Shown: positions 1-6,362 of the stretch, in pieces
Layout: each line of letters begins with the position of its first letter
Position numbering within the stretch: position 1 is the first letter of the stretch
NCBI GenBank assembly: GCA_036380435.1
Contig: DASVES010000273.1
Span: 1 to 10,001 of the forward strand
Direction: 5' to 3'
DNA: 10,001 bases
Source: DASQDT01 sp036380435
Lineage (GTDB): Bacteria; Acidobacteriota; Blastocatellia; Pyrinomonadales; Pyrinomonadaceae
Notes under the pieces: generated by a model
The model's database searches: none
The model's input: only the letters and a program-made list of their open reading frames with translations
Told to the model about the DNA's origin: nothing
Made by a program: the position numbers and the translations under genes

Positions 1-1472
1 GGGCTTTGCCTGTACCAGTAGAGCAGCGCGGGCGGCTGCCCCGAGGCGAGACGATCCCAGCGCGTCAGAGACTTGTCGGTCTCCCTGATGTGTTCGAGAT
101 ACTCGCCGTCAATCGAATAGCCGAAGGCCGTGTCGGCCACCTCCGCGTAGCCGAATTTGCGCGCCATCTCGCCGGCGCGCTCGCGTACACCAATCGCCGA
201 TTTTTCCAGCGGCACGCGGCGGTGCAGCATCGCCGGCGGCGAAAGATAGAGACAGAGCGCGAGCGCGAAGAGCGCCCCGGCGAAGAGCGCCACGGCCGCC
301 GCGGGCCGGAGCGCGCCCTGCGTCGAGGAGGCCGCGACCATCTCGGGCGAGGGCGTCTCGCCGGCGGCGAGGGCGGCTTGAAGCGGGTCGCCGCCCGGAA
401 GCGCCGCCGCCACTTGCAGGGCCGTGGCGGGGCGGTCTTTCGGGTCGGAGGCCATGCAGCGTTCGATGACGCGCTCGACTACGGGGTCGATGTCGCGCAC
501 CAACATCGACAGGTGCTCGGGCATCGTCTCGGAGCGGCGCAGGCGGATGAGTTCGGGCAGCGTGTTGGCCGTGAACGCCTTCTTGCCCGTGAAGAGTTCG
601 TAGAGGACGAGGCCCAGACTGTAGATGTCGCTTTTGACCGTCAACTCCTTGCCGGTGAACTGCTCGGGCGACATGTACTCGGGCGTGCCTTCGATGGCGT
701 GTTCGCCGCTGAACTCTTCAGCGAGGCCGGCGAGTCCGAAGTCCATGACACGGACGTTGCCCAGCTCGTCGATCATGATGTTGGCGGGCTTGAGGTCGCG
801 GTGCAGGACGCCCGCGTCGTGCGCGGCGGCCAGTCCCGCGCAAATCTGTCGGGCAATCTCCAGAGCCTTGTCGGCGGGCAGGCGTCCGAAGCGTTTGAGG
901 ACGGACGACAGCTCTTCGCCCTTCACATACTCCATCGAGATGAAGTGGAGCCCCTCGGCCTCACCGATGTCGTAGATGCGGCAGACGTTGCGGTGGGAAA
1001 TCTGGCGCGCGATTCTCACCTCGCGGTGGAAGCGCGAAAGCGCCGCGCCGTCCACGGAGAGCTGCTCGGGCAGGAGCTTTAAGGCGACGGGTTGTTCCAG
1101 CTTGAGGTCGTCGGCGCGATAGACCTCGCCCATCCCGCCGCGCCCGAGGAGGCCGACGACGCGGTAGCGCTCGTCGAGCATCGTCCCGGCGACGAAGCGC
1201 GAGTTGTCAATCGATGAGTCGTGGATGGAGAGGGTGCGCGAGGTGCGCGAAGAAGGGGTGCGCGATGGCGAAGGCGCGCGCGCCGGCGGGGCGCCGAGAC
1301 GCGTGGGCGTATCTTCGCCCCCGGCGGCCGATGGGCCGGAGGGGCGCGGCGGCTCTTCGAGTATCCGCGTCGGCGCGAACGACTCTTCGGACTCCGCGAG
1401 CGAGGCCCCGCACGAGGGGCATGAGAGGCTACGCGCGTCGGCGACGGGTGTGGCGCAGTCGGGGCACTTCAT
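1..1472 (-). CDS. Zinc-ribbon Ser/Thr protein kinase, membrane-anchored (partial, C-terminus beyond the left edge)
   Basis: Hanks-type Ser/Thr protein kinase, predicted to sit in the inner membrane and phosphorylate proteins on Ser/Thr. The 490 visible residues begin with a zinc-ribbon knuckle (CPDC at 3-6, CPSC at 18-21). A Pro/Ser/Thr-rich linker of about 75 residues follows. The kinase domain (about 103-358) has the glycine loop GRGGMGEVY (110-118), ATP lysine K132 (VALK), HRDLKPAN (224-231), DFG (244-246) and GTPEYMSPE (262-270). A hydrophobic segment at about 389-411 is the likely transmembrane helix. The remaining visible region is the start of an extracellular domain that I cannot assign, and it runs off the window. 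All key catalytic residues are present, so it should be active. I chose the ATG at 1472 because the zinc ribbon starts there. It has no clear Shine-Dalgarno sequence. A long antisense frame covers much of it but is a high-GC shadow. Confidence 0.95.
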   Translation of the reverse strand, partial: MKCPDCATPVADARSLSCPSCGASLAESEESFAPTRILEEPPRPSGPSAAGGEDTPTRLGAPPARAPSPSRTPSSRTSRTLSIHDSSIDNSRFVAGTMLDERYRVVGLLGRGGMGEVYRADDLKLEQPVALKLLPEQLSVDGAALSRFHREVRIARQISHRNVCRIYDIGEAEGLHFISMEYVKGEELSSVLKRFGRLPADKALEIARQICAGLAAAHDAGVLHRDLKPANIMIDELGNVRVMDFGLAGLAEEFSGEHAIEGTPEYMSPEQFTGKELTVKSDIYSLGLVLYELFTGKKAFTANTLPELIRLRRSETMPEHLSMLVRDIDPVVERVIERCMASDPKDRPATALQVAAALPGGDPLQAALAAGETPSPEMVAASSTQGALRPAAAVALFAGALFALALCLYLSPPAMLHRRVPLEKSAIGVRERAGEMARKFGYAEVADTAFGYSIDGEYLEHIRETDKSLTRWDRLASGQPPALLYWYRQS

Positions 1473-1481
1473 GCGCGGCAA

Positions 1482-1499
1482 AGTGTAACACCTCGGTGT
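1482..1499 (-). promoter_or_regulatory. Candidate extended -10 promoter and abutting inverted repeat for the kinase gene
   Basis: Reading on the minus strand, TACACT (1482-1487) is preceded by TGT, giving an extended -10 form (TGnTACACT). Only nine bases separate it from the kinase ATG at 1472, so a transcript from it would have almost no leader. Directly upstream is an inverted repeat with arms ACACC and GGTGT around a 2-base centre (1488-1499), which could be an operator. I see no convincing -35 box. This is inferred from sequence pattern only. Confidence 0.3.
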
Positions 1500-1596
1500 C
1501 TTTCGGCGGGAGCATCATGCCCAAGATGGCGCGGGTGACGGGGCAGGCGTCGGGTGATCGGCCACAGCCCTGCCTCCGAAGGCGTGCGTAACCCAT

Positions 1597-1612
1597 GCCG
1601 GAAACGTCCGGC
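1597..1612. other. Short hairpin in the 224-bp gap between the secreted-protein and kinase genes
   Basis: A perfect 6-bp stem (GCCGGA / TCCGGC) with a 4-base loop lies between the stop of the lipocalin-like gene and the kinase start. No T-run follows on either strand, so it is not a textbook intrinsic terminator. The rest of 1473-1696 shows no gene. Confidence 0.3.
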
Positions 1613-1696
1613 AGCCCCACGCGAGGGGCGGCGCACCTCGTGAGACACGCGGCGGCCCATCGCGCGGGGCTGCTTCTGATGCGACCGGGTGGCGGT

Positions 1697-2206
1697 TCAG
1701 TTCTTCGTAAAGAGTCGCTTCACGGTGTGCGTGCCCATCGGGGTCTCAAGGGTCATGTCGATGGTGAGCGTCTTGCCGTCGGCCGCGAGCACCCACTTGC
1801 GCGTCCCCTTCACTTCGACGACGCCGCCGGGCGTGTCGAAGACGGCCGTCTCTTTGACATCGAAGCCGTTGCCATCGGCCGCCCAAGTGGAGATGCGCTT
1901 GCCCTTGCCCTCCATGCCGTTCGGCCCCTTCTGCACGTGTGCGGCCTCCTTGCCGTCGAGCGTGTAGACGGCCGCGTTAACCTCCTCGCCCCCTTCGTTT
2001 GCGGTCTTGGTCTCGACCGCGACGCTGTCGCCTGTCTGCTTGACAGTCATCGTCTGACTTTTAACGTCGGGCGGAAGACCCTCACTCTTCGCCTTGTCGA
2101 GGGTCCACGCGCCGCTGAAATCGGCCTTCGCGGAGGCAACGACGAGGCCGGTCGTCAGGACAAGGGCGGCGATGATGGCGGCGCCCACGGTGGTGATGCG
2201 TTTCAT
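1697..2206 (-). CDS. Secreted lipocalin-like hypothetical protein with DFSGxWxLDxxKS motif
   Basis: Small exported protein of 169 residues, function unknown. It has a signal peptide: Lys/Arg at 2-3, a hydrophobic core at about 7-24, and likely cleavage after ASAKA at residue 28. The mature protein opens with DFSGAWTLDKAKS (29-41), a motif common at the N-terminus of small secreted beta-rich, lipocalin-like proteins from Acidobacteriota and related soil bacteria. The rest alternates short beta-type stretches with Gly/Asp turns (for example DGNGFDV, TPGGVVEV, AADGKTLTI), which fits a small beta-barrel or sandwich. There are no cysteines in the mature part. I chose the ATG at 2206 because GAGGAG sits six bases upstream; an in-frame start nine codons earlier has no better site and would spoil the signal peptide. 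Its ligand or role cannot be told from the sequence. Confidence 0.85.
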   Translation of the reverse strand: MKRITTVGAAIIAALVLTTGLVVASAKADFSGAWTLDKAKSEGLPPDVKSQTMTVKQTGDSVAVETKTANEGGEEVNAAVYTLDGKEAAHVQKGPNGMEGKGKRISTWAADGNGFDVKETAVFDTPGGVVEVKGTRKWVLAADGKTLTIDMTLETPMGTHTVKRLFTKN

Positions 2207-2212
2207 TTGAAT

Positions 2213-2218
2213 CTCCTC
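2213..2218 (-). promoter_or_regulatory. Ribosome binding site deciding the lipocalin-like gene start
   Basis: GAGGAG on the minus strand, six bases before the ATG at 2206. It supports this start over the in-frame start at 2233. Confidence 0.75.
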
Positions 2219-2296
2219 GGGAATAATTGGCATGGCGAAAGCCTCTGCCTTGCGGCTCGCGGCGTGTGCTGCTACGGGCGCCCGCGCGAAAAGGTT

Positions 2297-2800
2297 TCAA
2301 GCCTCTTCGGCCAGCCGGTCGAGCGCGTCGCCCGTCAGGCGGTAAATCCGCCACTCGTCCATCGGGACGGCGCCGAGGCTTTGGTAGAAGCCGATGGCCG
2401 GCTCGTTCCAGTTGAGCACGGCCCACTCGAAGCGGGCGCAGTCGCGCTCGCGCGCAAGGCGTGCGAGGTGCGCGAGCAGCCGGCGGCCCACGCCGCGTCC
2501 GCGCATCTCAGGCCGGACGTAGAGGTCTTCGAGGTAGAGGCCGCGCAAGCCCGTCCACGTCGAGAAGTTGTGGAAGAAGAGCGCCATCCCGGCCGGCTCA
2601 CCGCCCACGTAAGCGATGCGTCCCTCGGCGACACTCCTCTCGCCGAACAACGACTCGCGCAGACTCTCCTCGTCGGCGACCACCTTATCGGCCGAACGCT
2701 CGTACTCCGCCAGCTCTTTCACAAACGCGAGGATGAGCGGCACGTCCGCCGGCGTCGCCGGCTTGATGCGGACACTCTCGGCCGCGTTCGCGTGCGTCAT
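2297..2800 (-). CDS. GNAT family N-acetyltransferase, SSAT (diamine/polyamine acetyltransferase)-like
   Basis: Cytoplasmic acetyltransferase of 167 residues that transfers acetyl from acetyl-CoA to an amine. It resembles the spermidine/spermine N1-acetyltransferase branch of the GNAT superfamily. Seen: PATPADVPLILAFVKELAEYE (14-34) at the N-terminus; the beta4 segment and acetyl-CoA loop YLEDLYVRPEMRGRGVG (89-105) with the RGxG pyrophosphate-binding turn; and WNEPAIGFYQSLGA (131-144), where Y139 lines up with the catalytic tyrosine of SSAT. Length fits the family. The actual substrate could be a polyamine, a diamine or another amine such as thialysine, and sequence alone does not decide. I chose the ATG at 2800 because GAGGTGG lies four bases upstream; the longer reading from 2851 would start inside a repeat arm. 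It is 122 bp downstream of the racemase gene, with the inverted repeat between them. Confidence 0.88.
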   Translation of the reverse strand: MTHANAAESVRIKPATPADVPLILAFVKELAEYERSADKVVADEESLRESLFGERSVAEGRIAYVGGEPAGMALFFHNFSTWTGLRGLYLEDLYVRPEMRGRGVGRRLLAHLARLARERDCARFEWAVLNWNEPAIGFYQSLGAVPMDEWRIYRLTGDALDRLAEEA

Positions 2801-2804
2801 GTTT

Positions 2805-2811
2805 CCACCTC
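2805..2811 (-). promoter_or_regulatory. Ribosome binding site deciding the GNAT start
   Basis: GAGGTGG on the minus strand, four bases before the ATG at 2800. It argues against the in-frame ATG at 2851, whose first codons are encoded by the inverted-repeat arm. Confidence 0.7.
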
Positions 2812-2832
2812 GAACGATCTCACTGTCATCGA

Positions 2833-2928
2833 AATTAACATGGATGGACAAGACGGGCAGGATAAGGAGATTTGAAATCTGAAATCATCTTTTCTTCATC
2901 CTGCTCATCCTGTCCATCCATGTTAATT
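2833..2928. repeat. Imperfect inverted repeat with 38-nt arms built from a degenerate 9-mer
   Basis: Left arm 2833-2870 and right arm 2891-2928 are inverted copies matching at 32 of 38 positions; the outer 18 bases are identical. The 20-base spacer overlaps a small palindrome, AGATTT-G-AAATCT (2868-2880). Read outward-in, each arm contains three consecutive 9-mers of the form GGATGRRCA: GGATGGACA, AGACGGGCA and GGATAAGGA on the left; GGATGGACA, GGATGAGCA and GGATGAAGA on the right. The stop codon of the racemase gene lies inside the outer end of the right arm. It lies between two genes on the same strand, so it would form a long hairpin in a read-through transcript. It could be a REP-like or non-autonomous intergenic repeat, or a transcription/processing signal. 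I see no transposase. Confidence 0.85.
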
Positions 2929-3621
2929 GTCTGCCTCGATGGCCCGGCGCAAGGCCGCGCGTGCGAGGAGCCGCGTTGAGTCGAGCGTGGGCAGGGGCGC
3001 GTCGTCGGGGCGGACGAGGAGGGGGATTTCGGTGCAGCCGAGGACGGCGGCGTCGCAGCCGCGCGCGCGCAGGCGCTCCATCACCTCGTTGAAGTAGAGC
3101 CGCGACTCTTCGGTGAAGACCCCGTTGACCAGCTCCTTGAAGATGATCGTGTTGATGCGCTCGCGGTCTTCCCCTTCGGGAATCTCGCGCTCGACGCCAA
3201 ATTTCTTCAACGCCTCCACATAGACCGGGCCTTCCGTCAGATACTTCGTGCCAAGGATGCCGAGGCGACGGAAGCCGCGCCCGGCGGCCTCTTCGGCGAC
3301 CACCTCGGCGATGTGCAGCCACGGCAGAGGCGAGCGCGGGAGCAGGTGCGGGAAGGCTTCGTGGTAAGTGTTGTCGGGGCAGATGGCGAAATCAGCGCCG
3401 GCCTCGGCCGCTTTGCGCGCGGACTGCAAGAGCAGGTCGGCGACGCGCTCCCAGTTGCCGGCGAGGACGTGCGGCATGTGCGCGGCCATCGGCAGCGAGT
3501 GGAGCGTGACCTCGGGGTGATTGTGCTCGCCCATCGCGCCTTGCGCTTCGAGACAGATGGTGCGGTAGCAGAGGGCCGCGCCCTCCGCGCTCCCGGCGAC
3601 GATACCGATGTGCTGTGTCAC
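2923..3621 (-). CDS. Aspartate/glutamate racemase family protein
   Basis: Cofactor-independent amino-acid racemase of the Asp/Glu/hydantoin racemase superfamily, 232 residues, cytoplasmic. These enzymes use two cysteines to remove and return the alpha-proton. Seen: N-terminal GIVAGSAEGAALCYR (6-20), the first cysteine C81 in AICPDNTYHEAF, and the second cysteine C196 in VLGCTEIPLL (193-202), which is the canonical second motif. The first motif has two residues between Cys and Asn-Thr (C-P-D-N-T), where the classical pattern has zero or one. It may mark a subfamily. The substrate is most likely aspartate or glutamate but is not fixed by sequence. The start is GTG at 3621, with AAGGA about ten bases upstream. 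The stop lies in the arm of the adjoining inverted repeat. The upstream neighbours, a dehydrogenase acting on amino acids and a small basic protein, suggest a shared amino-acid-metabolism transcript. Confidence 0.88.
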   Translation of the reverse strand: MTQHIGIVAGSAEGAALCYRTICLEAQGAMGEHNHPEVTLHSLPMAAHMPHVLAGNWERVADLLLQSARKAAEAGADFAICPDNTYHEAFPHLLPRSPLPWLHIAEVVAEEAAGRGFRRLGILGTKYLTEGPVYVEALKKFGVEREIPEGEDRERINTIIFKELVNGVFTEESRLYFNEVMERLRARGCDAAVLGCTEIPLLVRPDDAPLPTLDSTRLLARAALRRAIEADN

Positions 3622-3736
3622 TCTCTTAATCCTTTGGCGCGTCTCGCCGCTCGTGCGTGCGCCGCGCGCGGGGGGCAGAAACCCGTGCGCGGCGCAGGCG
3701 CGGGCGGTGGTGCGCCGCGTCAGTAGCCGAATGTCT

Positions 3737-3970
3737 TCAGGCCGTCACCAGACCTTTCTTGATGTTGCGTTGCCACGCCTCGTAATTTCTGACGCGCCGC
3801 TTGGCCTGCTTGCGCGTCAGGTTCATCTTCTCCGCGACGAACGAGATGCGCGACGTGCGGTCGTTCTTCTTGTCGTAGGGGTCGCCGGGCGCGCGCCGGT
3901 AGAAATCATAGGCCGTCACCCATTCCTTCTTCACATCCTCGGTCGCCTGTTTGCCTCTTACCTCGGGCAT
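3737..3970 (-). CDS. Small basic protein with helix-turn-helix-like C-terminal half
   Basis: I do not recognise this 77-residue protein. It is strongly basic (many Lys and Arg) and has no signal peptide or membrane segment. The second half, about SFVAEKMNLTRKQAKRRVRN (43-62), looks like two helices joined by a short turn (AEKMN-LTRKQAKRRV), as in small DNA-binding proteins. The first half has a WVTAYDFYRRAPGDPYD stretch (17-33). Two starts are possible. ATG 3970 has AAGGAG twelve bases upstream, a slightly long spacing. GTG 4009 would give 90 residues and overlaps the dehydrogenase stop by four bases, allowing translational coupling, but has no ribosome site. I prefer 3970. It lies between the dehydrogenase and the racemase, so a link to their expression is possible but is inference. 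The frame's orientation and lack of overlap with other genes support it being real. Confidence 0.65.
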   Translation of the reverse strand: MPEVRGKQATEDVKKEWVTAYDFYRRAPGDPYDKKNDRTSRISFVAEKMNLTRKQAKRRVRNYEAWQRNIKKGLVTA

Positions 3971-4005
3971 AGTCTTTGTAGTCTCCTTAAGTCGGGGATT
4001 AAGTT

Positions 4006-5055
4006 TCACTCTGTGCCGGCCTGTGCGAGTCGCCGCTCGGCGAGGCGGTCGGCAGAGCGCGCCGTCGAGACGCCCTCGCCCTCGGCGCGGCGGAAGATGG
4101 CTAAGAGCGTGTCGTAAATCTCTTCGATCTTCTGGCGCGAGCGCTCGGGCTCCCAGCCGAGCAGCTCGCGGCAGCCGTTGATGACGCCGCCCGAGTTACA
4201 CACGTAGTCGGGCGCGTAGAGTATACCGCGCGCGGCCAACTCGTCGCCGTGGCGCGCTTCGAGCAACTGGTTGTTGGCCGCGCCGGCGACCACCTGGACG
4301 CGCAATCGCGGCAGCGTCTCATCGTTGACGACGCCGCCGAGCGCGCACGGCGCGAACACGTCGGCCTCCACGTCGAAAATCTCGCGCGGCTCGACGACGC
4401 GCGCGCCAAACTCCGTGCCGACGCGCCCGGCGCGCTCCGCGCTCACGTCCGCGACGACGAGCGACGCGCCCGCCTCCGCCAGCTCGCGCGCGAGGTGATA
4501 GCCGACGTGCCCGCAGCCCTGCAAGGCGACGGTGCGGCCTTTGAGATCGTCCGCGCCCCAGCGATGCCGGGCCGACGCCTGGACGGCGCGAAAGACTCCG
4601 CGGGCCGTCGCCGGCGAAGGGTCGCCCGAGCGGTCGATGAGTCCGCCGACGTGCTCGGTCTCCATGAGCACGTGCTCCATGTCGGCGGGGCTGGTGCCCA
4701 CGTCCTCGGCCGTGATGTAGCGCCCGCCCAGTCGCTCGACGAAGCGGCCGTGCGCGCGGAAAAGTTGCACGCGATCCTGCGTGGCGCCGCCGCCGTCGAG
4801 GATGACGGCCTTGCCGCCGCCGAAGGGCAGCCCGGCGAGCGCACACTTGTAGGTCATGCCGCGCGAAAGACGCAGCGCGTCGGTGAGCGCGGCGTCGGTG
4901 CTGTCGTAGCGCCAGAGACGCGCGCCGCCGATGGCGGGGCCGAGCGCCGTGCTGTGGAGGGCGATGACGGAGCGATAGCCGGCCTCCGTGTCGGCGCACA
5001 GCACGACCAGCTCGTGGCCGTCGCCGGCGCTAATCTCCTCGAATGTCTCGCTCAT
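4006..5055 (-). CDS. Leucine dehydrogenase-like Glu/Leu/Phe/Val dehydrogenase
   Basis: NAD-dependent amino-acid dehydrogenase of 349 residues. It would oxidatively deaminate a branched-chain amino acid to its keto acid and ammonia, or run in reverse. Seen: the N-terminal catalytic domain with GPAIGGARLWRY (39-50), MTYKCALAGLPFGGGK (67-82) holding the substrate and catalytic lysines K70 and K82, and YITAEDVGTS (113-122). The Rossmann domain has LKGRTVALQGCGHVGYHLA (171-189) with a GxGxxG loop, then VVAGAANNQL (255-264) and YVCNSGGVIN (284-293). Spacing of K70 and K82 matches leucine dehydrogenases. Leucine, valine and phenylalanine dehydrogenases share this layout, so substrate is inferred from overall similarity. 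I chose ATG 5055; an upstream TTG at 5079 is in frame but less likely. The Shine-Dalgarno sequence is weak. It is probably the first gene of a transcript with the small basic protein and the racemase. Confidence 0.9.
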   Translation of the reverse strand: MSETFEEISAGDGHELVVLCADTEAGYRSVIALHSTALGPAIGGARLWRYDSTDAALTDALRLSRGMTYKCALAGLPFGGGKAVILDGGGATQDRVQLFRAHGRFVERLGGRYITAEDVGTSPADMEHVLMETEHVGGLIDRSGDPSPATARGVFRAVQASARHRWGADDLKGRTVALQGCGHVGYHLARELAEAGASLVVADVSAERAGRVGTEFGARVVEPREIFDVEADVFAPCALGGVVNDETLPRLRVQVVAGAANNQLLEARHGDELAARGILYAPDYVCNSGGVINGCRELLGWEPERSRQKIEEIYDTLLAIFRRAEGEGVSTARSADRLAERRLAQAGTE

Positions 5056-5264
5056 CGGTTGAAAAAGTGTCTTTACCAAAGGCGGGGCCGGGCGCGGACA
5101 CGCGGGCTTCCTTCTCGCCGCGTGTAAACGTCGGGAGCGGAGGAAAAGTTTTTACTTCGGCGGCGGCGGCCCCTTCTTGCCCCGACGCCTGCACACTTCC
5201 CCCGTCGTTCGTCTATCATGCTTCAGACTTTCCGTAGAAATCAACGGGCGAGGCGCTTCCAAAC
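5056..5264. promoter_or_regulatory. Divergent promoter region between the dehydrogenase and sugar kinase genes
   Basis: These 209 bp separate two divergent genes and must drive both. On the plus strand TATCAT (5214-5219) matches the -10 consensus at five of six positions and would give a leader of about 40 bases for the kinase gene. No good -35 box lies at the right distance. On the minus strand there is an A/T-rich tract at about 5141-5156, but I cannot pick a promoter with confidence. Confidence 0.4.
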
Positions 5265-6248
5265 ATGGGCAGCGAGACATTCACGCCGGACGCGGGCGGC
5301 GAAACTTTCACGGTGGTGGGCCTCGGCGAGTTGATCTGGGACATGCTCCCGGCGGGGCGCAGGCTCGGCGGCGCGCCGACCAACTTCGCATACGTCTCGC
5401 GCCTGCTCGGCGGCGGCGCAGACACGGTGGCGGTGGCGAGCCGCGTCGGCCGCGACGCGCTCGGCCGCGAGGCGCTCGAACGACTCACGCGCGCCGGCGT
5501 CTCGACGGAGCACGTGCAGATTGATGCGACGCACCCGACGGGGACGGTCGGCGTCACGCTCGACGCGCACGGCGAGGCCAACTTCAACGTCAACCAGAAC
5601 TCGGCCTGGGATTACCTCGAATGGAGCGCCGGCTGGGAAGAGTTGGCCGCGCGCGCCGACGCCGTCTGCTTCGGCACACTCGGCCAGCGCGCCGCGCAGT
5701 CGCGCGCCGTAATCGCGCGCTTCCTCCATCGCACACGACCCGGCGCGTTGCGCGTCTTCGACGTAAACCTCCGCCACGCCTTCTTCGACGCCGCGATGCT
5801 CGCCGCCTCGCTCCGACTCGCGAGCGTCGTCAAGCTCGGCCGGGAAGAACTACCGCTCGTCGCGGAGATGACGGGCGTGGGCGCGGGCGACGACGGCGAC
5901 GAGCGCGCGACGGCCGAACGACTCGCACGCGCCTTCGACCTCCGTCTCGTCGCCGTCACGCGCGGCGCGCGCGGCAGCCTGCTCGTCACGCCCACGGAGG
6001 CGTTCGAGCACACCGGCTTCCGCGTGCGCGTGGCTGACACTATCGGCGCCGGCGACGCCTTCGCCGCCGCGCTCGTCAACCGTCTCCTCCGACACGCCAC
6101 ACTCGCCGAGGCTGGCGACGCCGCCAACCGCGCCGGCGCGTGGGTGACGACGCAATCGGGCGCAACGCCCGACGTAGACCCCGCCGACGTGCCGCGCATC
6201 CTCGAAAGCGTCGGCCCCGCCCGCCCAATCGATGACGAGCCGCGATAG
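5265..6248 (+). CDS. PfkB family carbohydrate kinase (fructokinase/ribokinase-like)
   Basis: Cytoplasmic sugar kinase of 327 residues that phosphorylates a sugar with ATP. Seen: the N-terminal PfkB signature region GLGELIWDMLPAGRRLGGAPTN (19-40), with GGAPTN in the sugar-binding strand; ASRVGRDALG (58-67); VFDVNLR (164-170); VVKLGREEL (188-196), where this group often has KLN.EE; and the C-terminal signature DTIGAGDAF (258-266), with D264 as the catalytic base and the GAGD anion hole. Length and motif order fit the fructokinase-like subgroup, but the exact sugar cannot be read from the sequence. Residues 1-13 are a poorly conserved extension. The ATG at 5265 has only a weak, distant GAGG. It stands alone on the plus strand, divergent from the dehydrogenase and convergent with the OPX gene. 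Confidence 0.9.
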   Translation: MGSETFTPDAGGETFTVVGLGELIWDMLPAGRRLGGAPTNFAYVSRLLGGGADTVAVASRVGRDALGREALERLTRAGVSTEHVQIDATHPTGTVGVTLDAHGEANFNVNQNSAWDYLEWSAGWEELAARADAVCFGTLGQRAAQSRAVIARFLHRTRPGALRVFDVNLRHAFFDAAMLAASLRLASVVKLGREELPLVAEMTGVGAGDDGDERATAERLARAFDLRLVAVTRGARGSLLVTPTEAFEHTGFRVRVADTIGAGDAFAAALVNRLLRHATLAEAGDAANRAGAWVTTQSGATPDVDPADVPRILESVGPARPIDDEPR

Positions 6249-6267
6249 CGACAGTAGAGGCTTGTGC

Positions 6268-6290
6268 CGCCGTTACGGCGTTAAAAATTT
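6268..6290 (+). terminator. Weak candidate terminator after the sugar kinase
   Basis: A 5-bp stem (CGCCG / CGGCG) with a 3-base loop (6268-6280) is followed by TTAAAAATTT. The T content is low for an intrinsic terminator, so this is tentative. It shares the A/T tract with the minus-strand terminator. Confidence 0.35.
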
Positions 6291-6313
6291 AAGGCGGCGA
6301 CCCCTCGGCCGCC
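6281..6313 (-). terminator. Intrinsic terminator for the TPR-OPX gene
   Basis: On the minus strand a 6-bp GC stem (GGCGGC / GCCGCC, 6293-6313) with a 9-base loop is followed at once by a T-rich tract, TTAAATTTTT (6292 down to about 6283). It lies about 50 bases after the stop of the OPX gene. The hairpin plus T tract fits a rho-independent terminator. Confidence 0.6.
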
Positions 6314-6362
6314 GCCCCTTCTAACAATCTCACGTGAGGCCGCTACCCGCGCGCCAGCTTGA

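Noticed and set aside
6..1082. 358-codon open frame on the plus strand, opposite the kinase gene
   Set aside because: The reverse strand encodes a clear kinase with all catalytic motifs. The plus frame has no domain and is an antisense artefact of high GC.
1595..2875. 426-codon plus-strand frame opposite the lipocalin-like and GNAT genes
   Set aside because: It is antisense to two well-supported genes with good ribosome sites, and its protein shows no recognisable motif.
4249..5127. 292-codon plus-strand frame opposite the dehydrogenase
   Set aside because: The minus strand carries the lysine, glycine-loop and CNSGG motifs of leucine dehydrogenase. The plus frame is a GC shadow.
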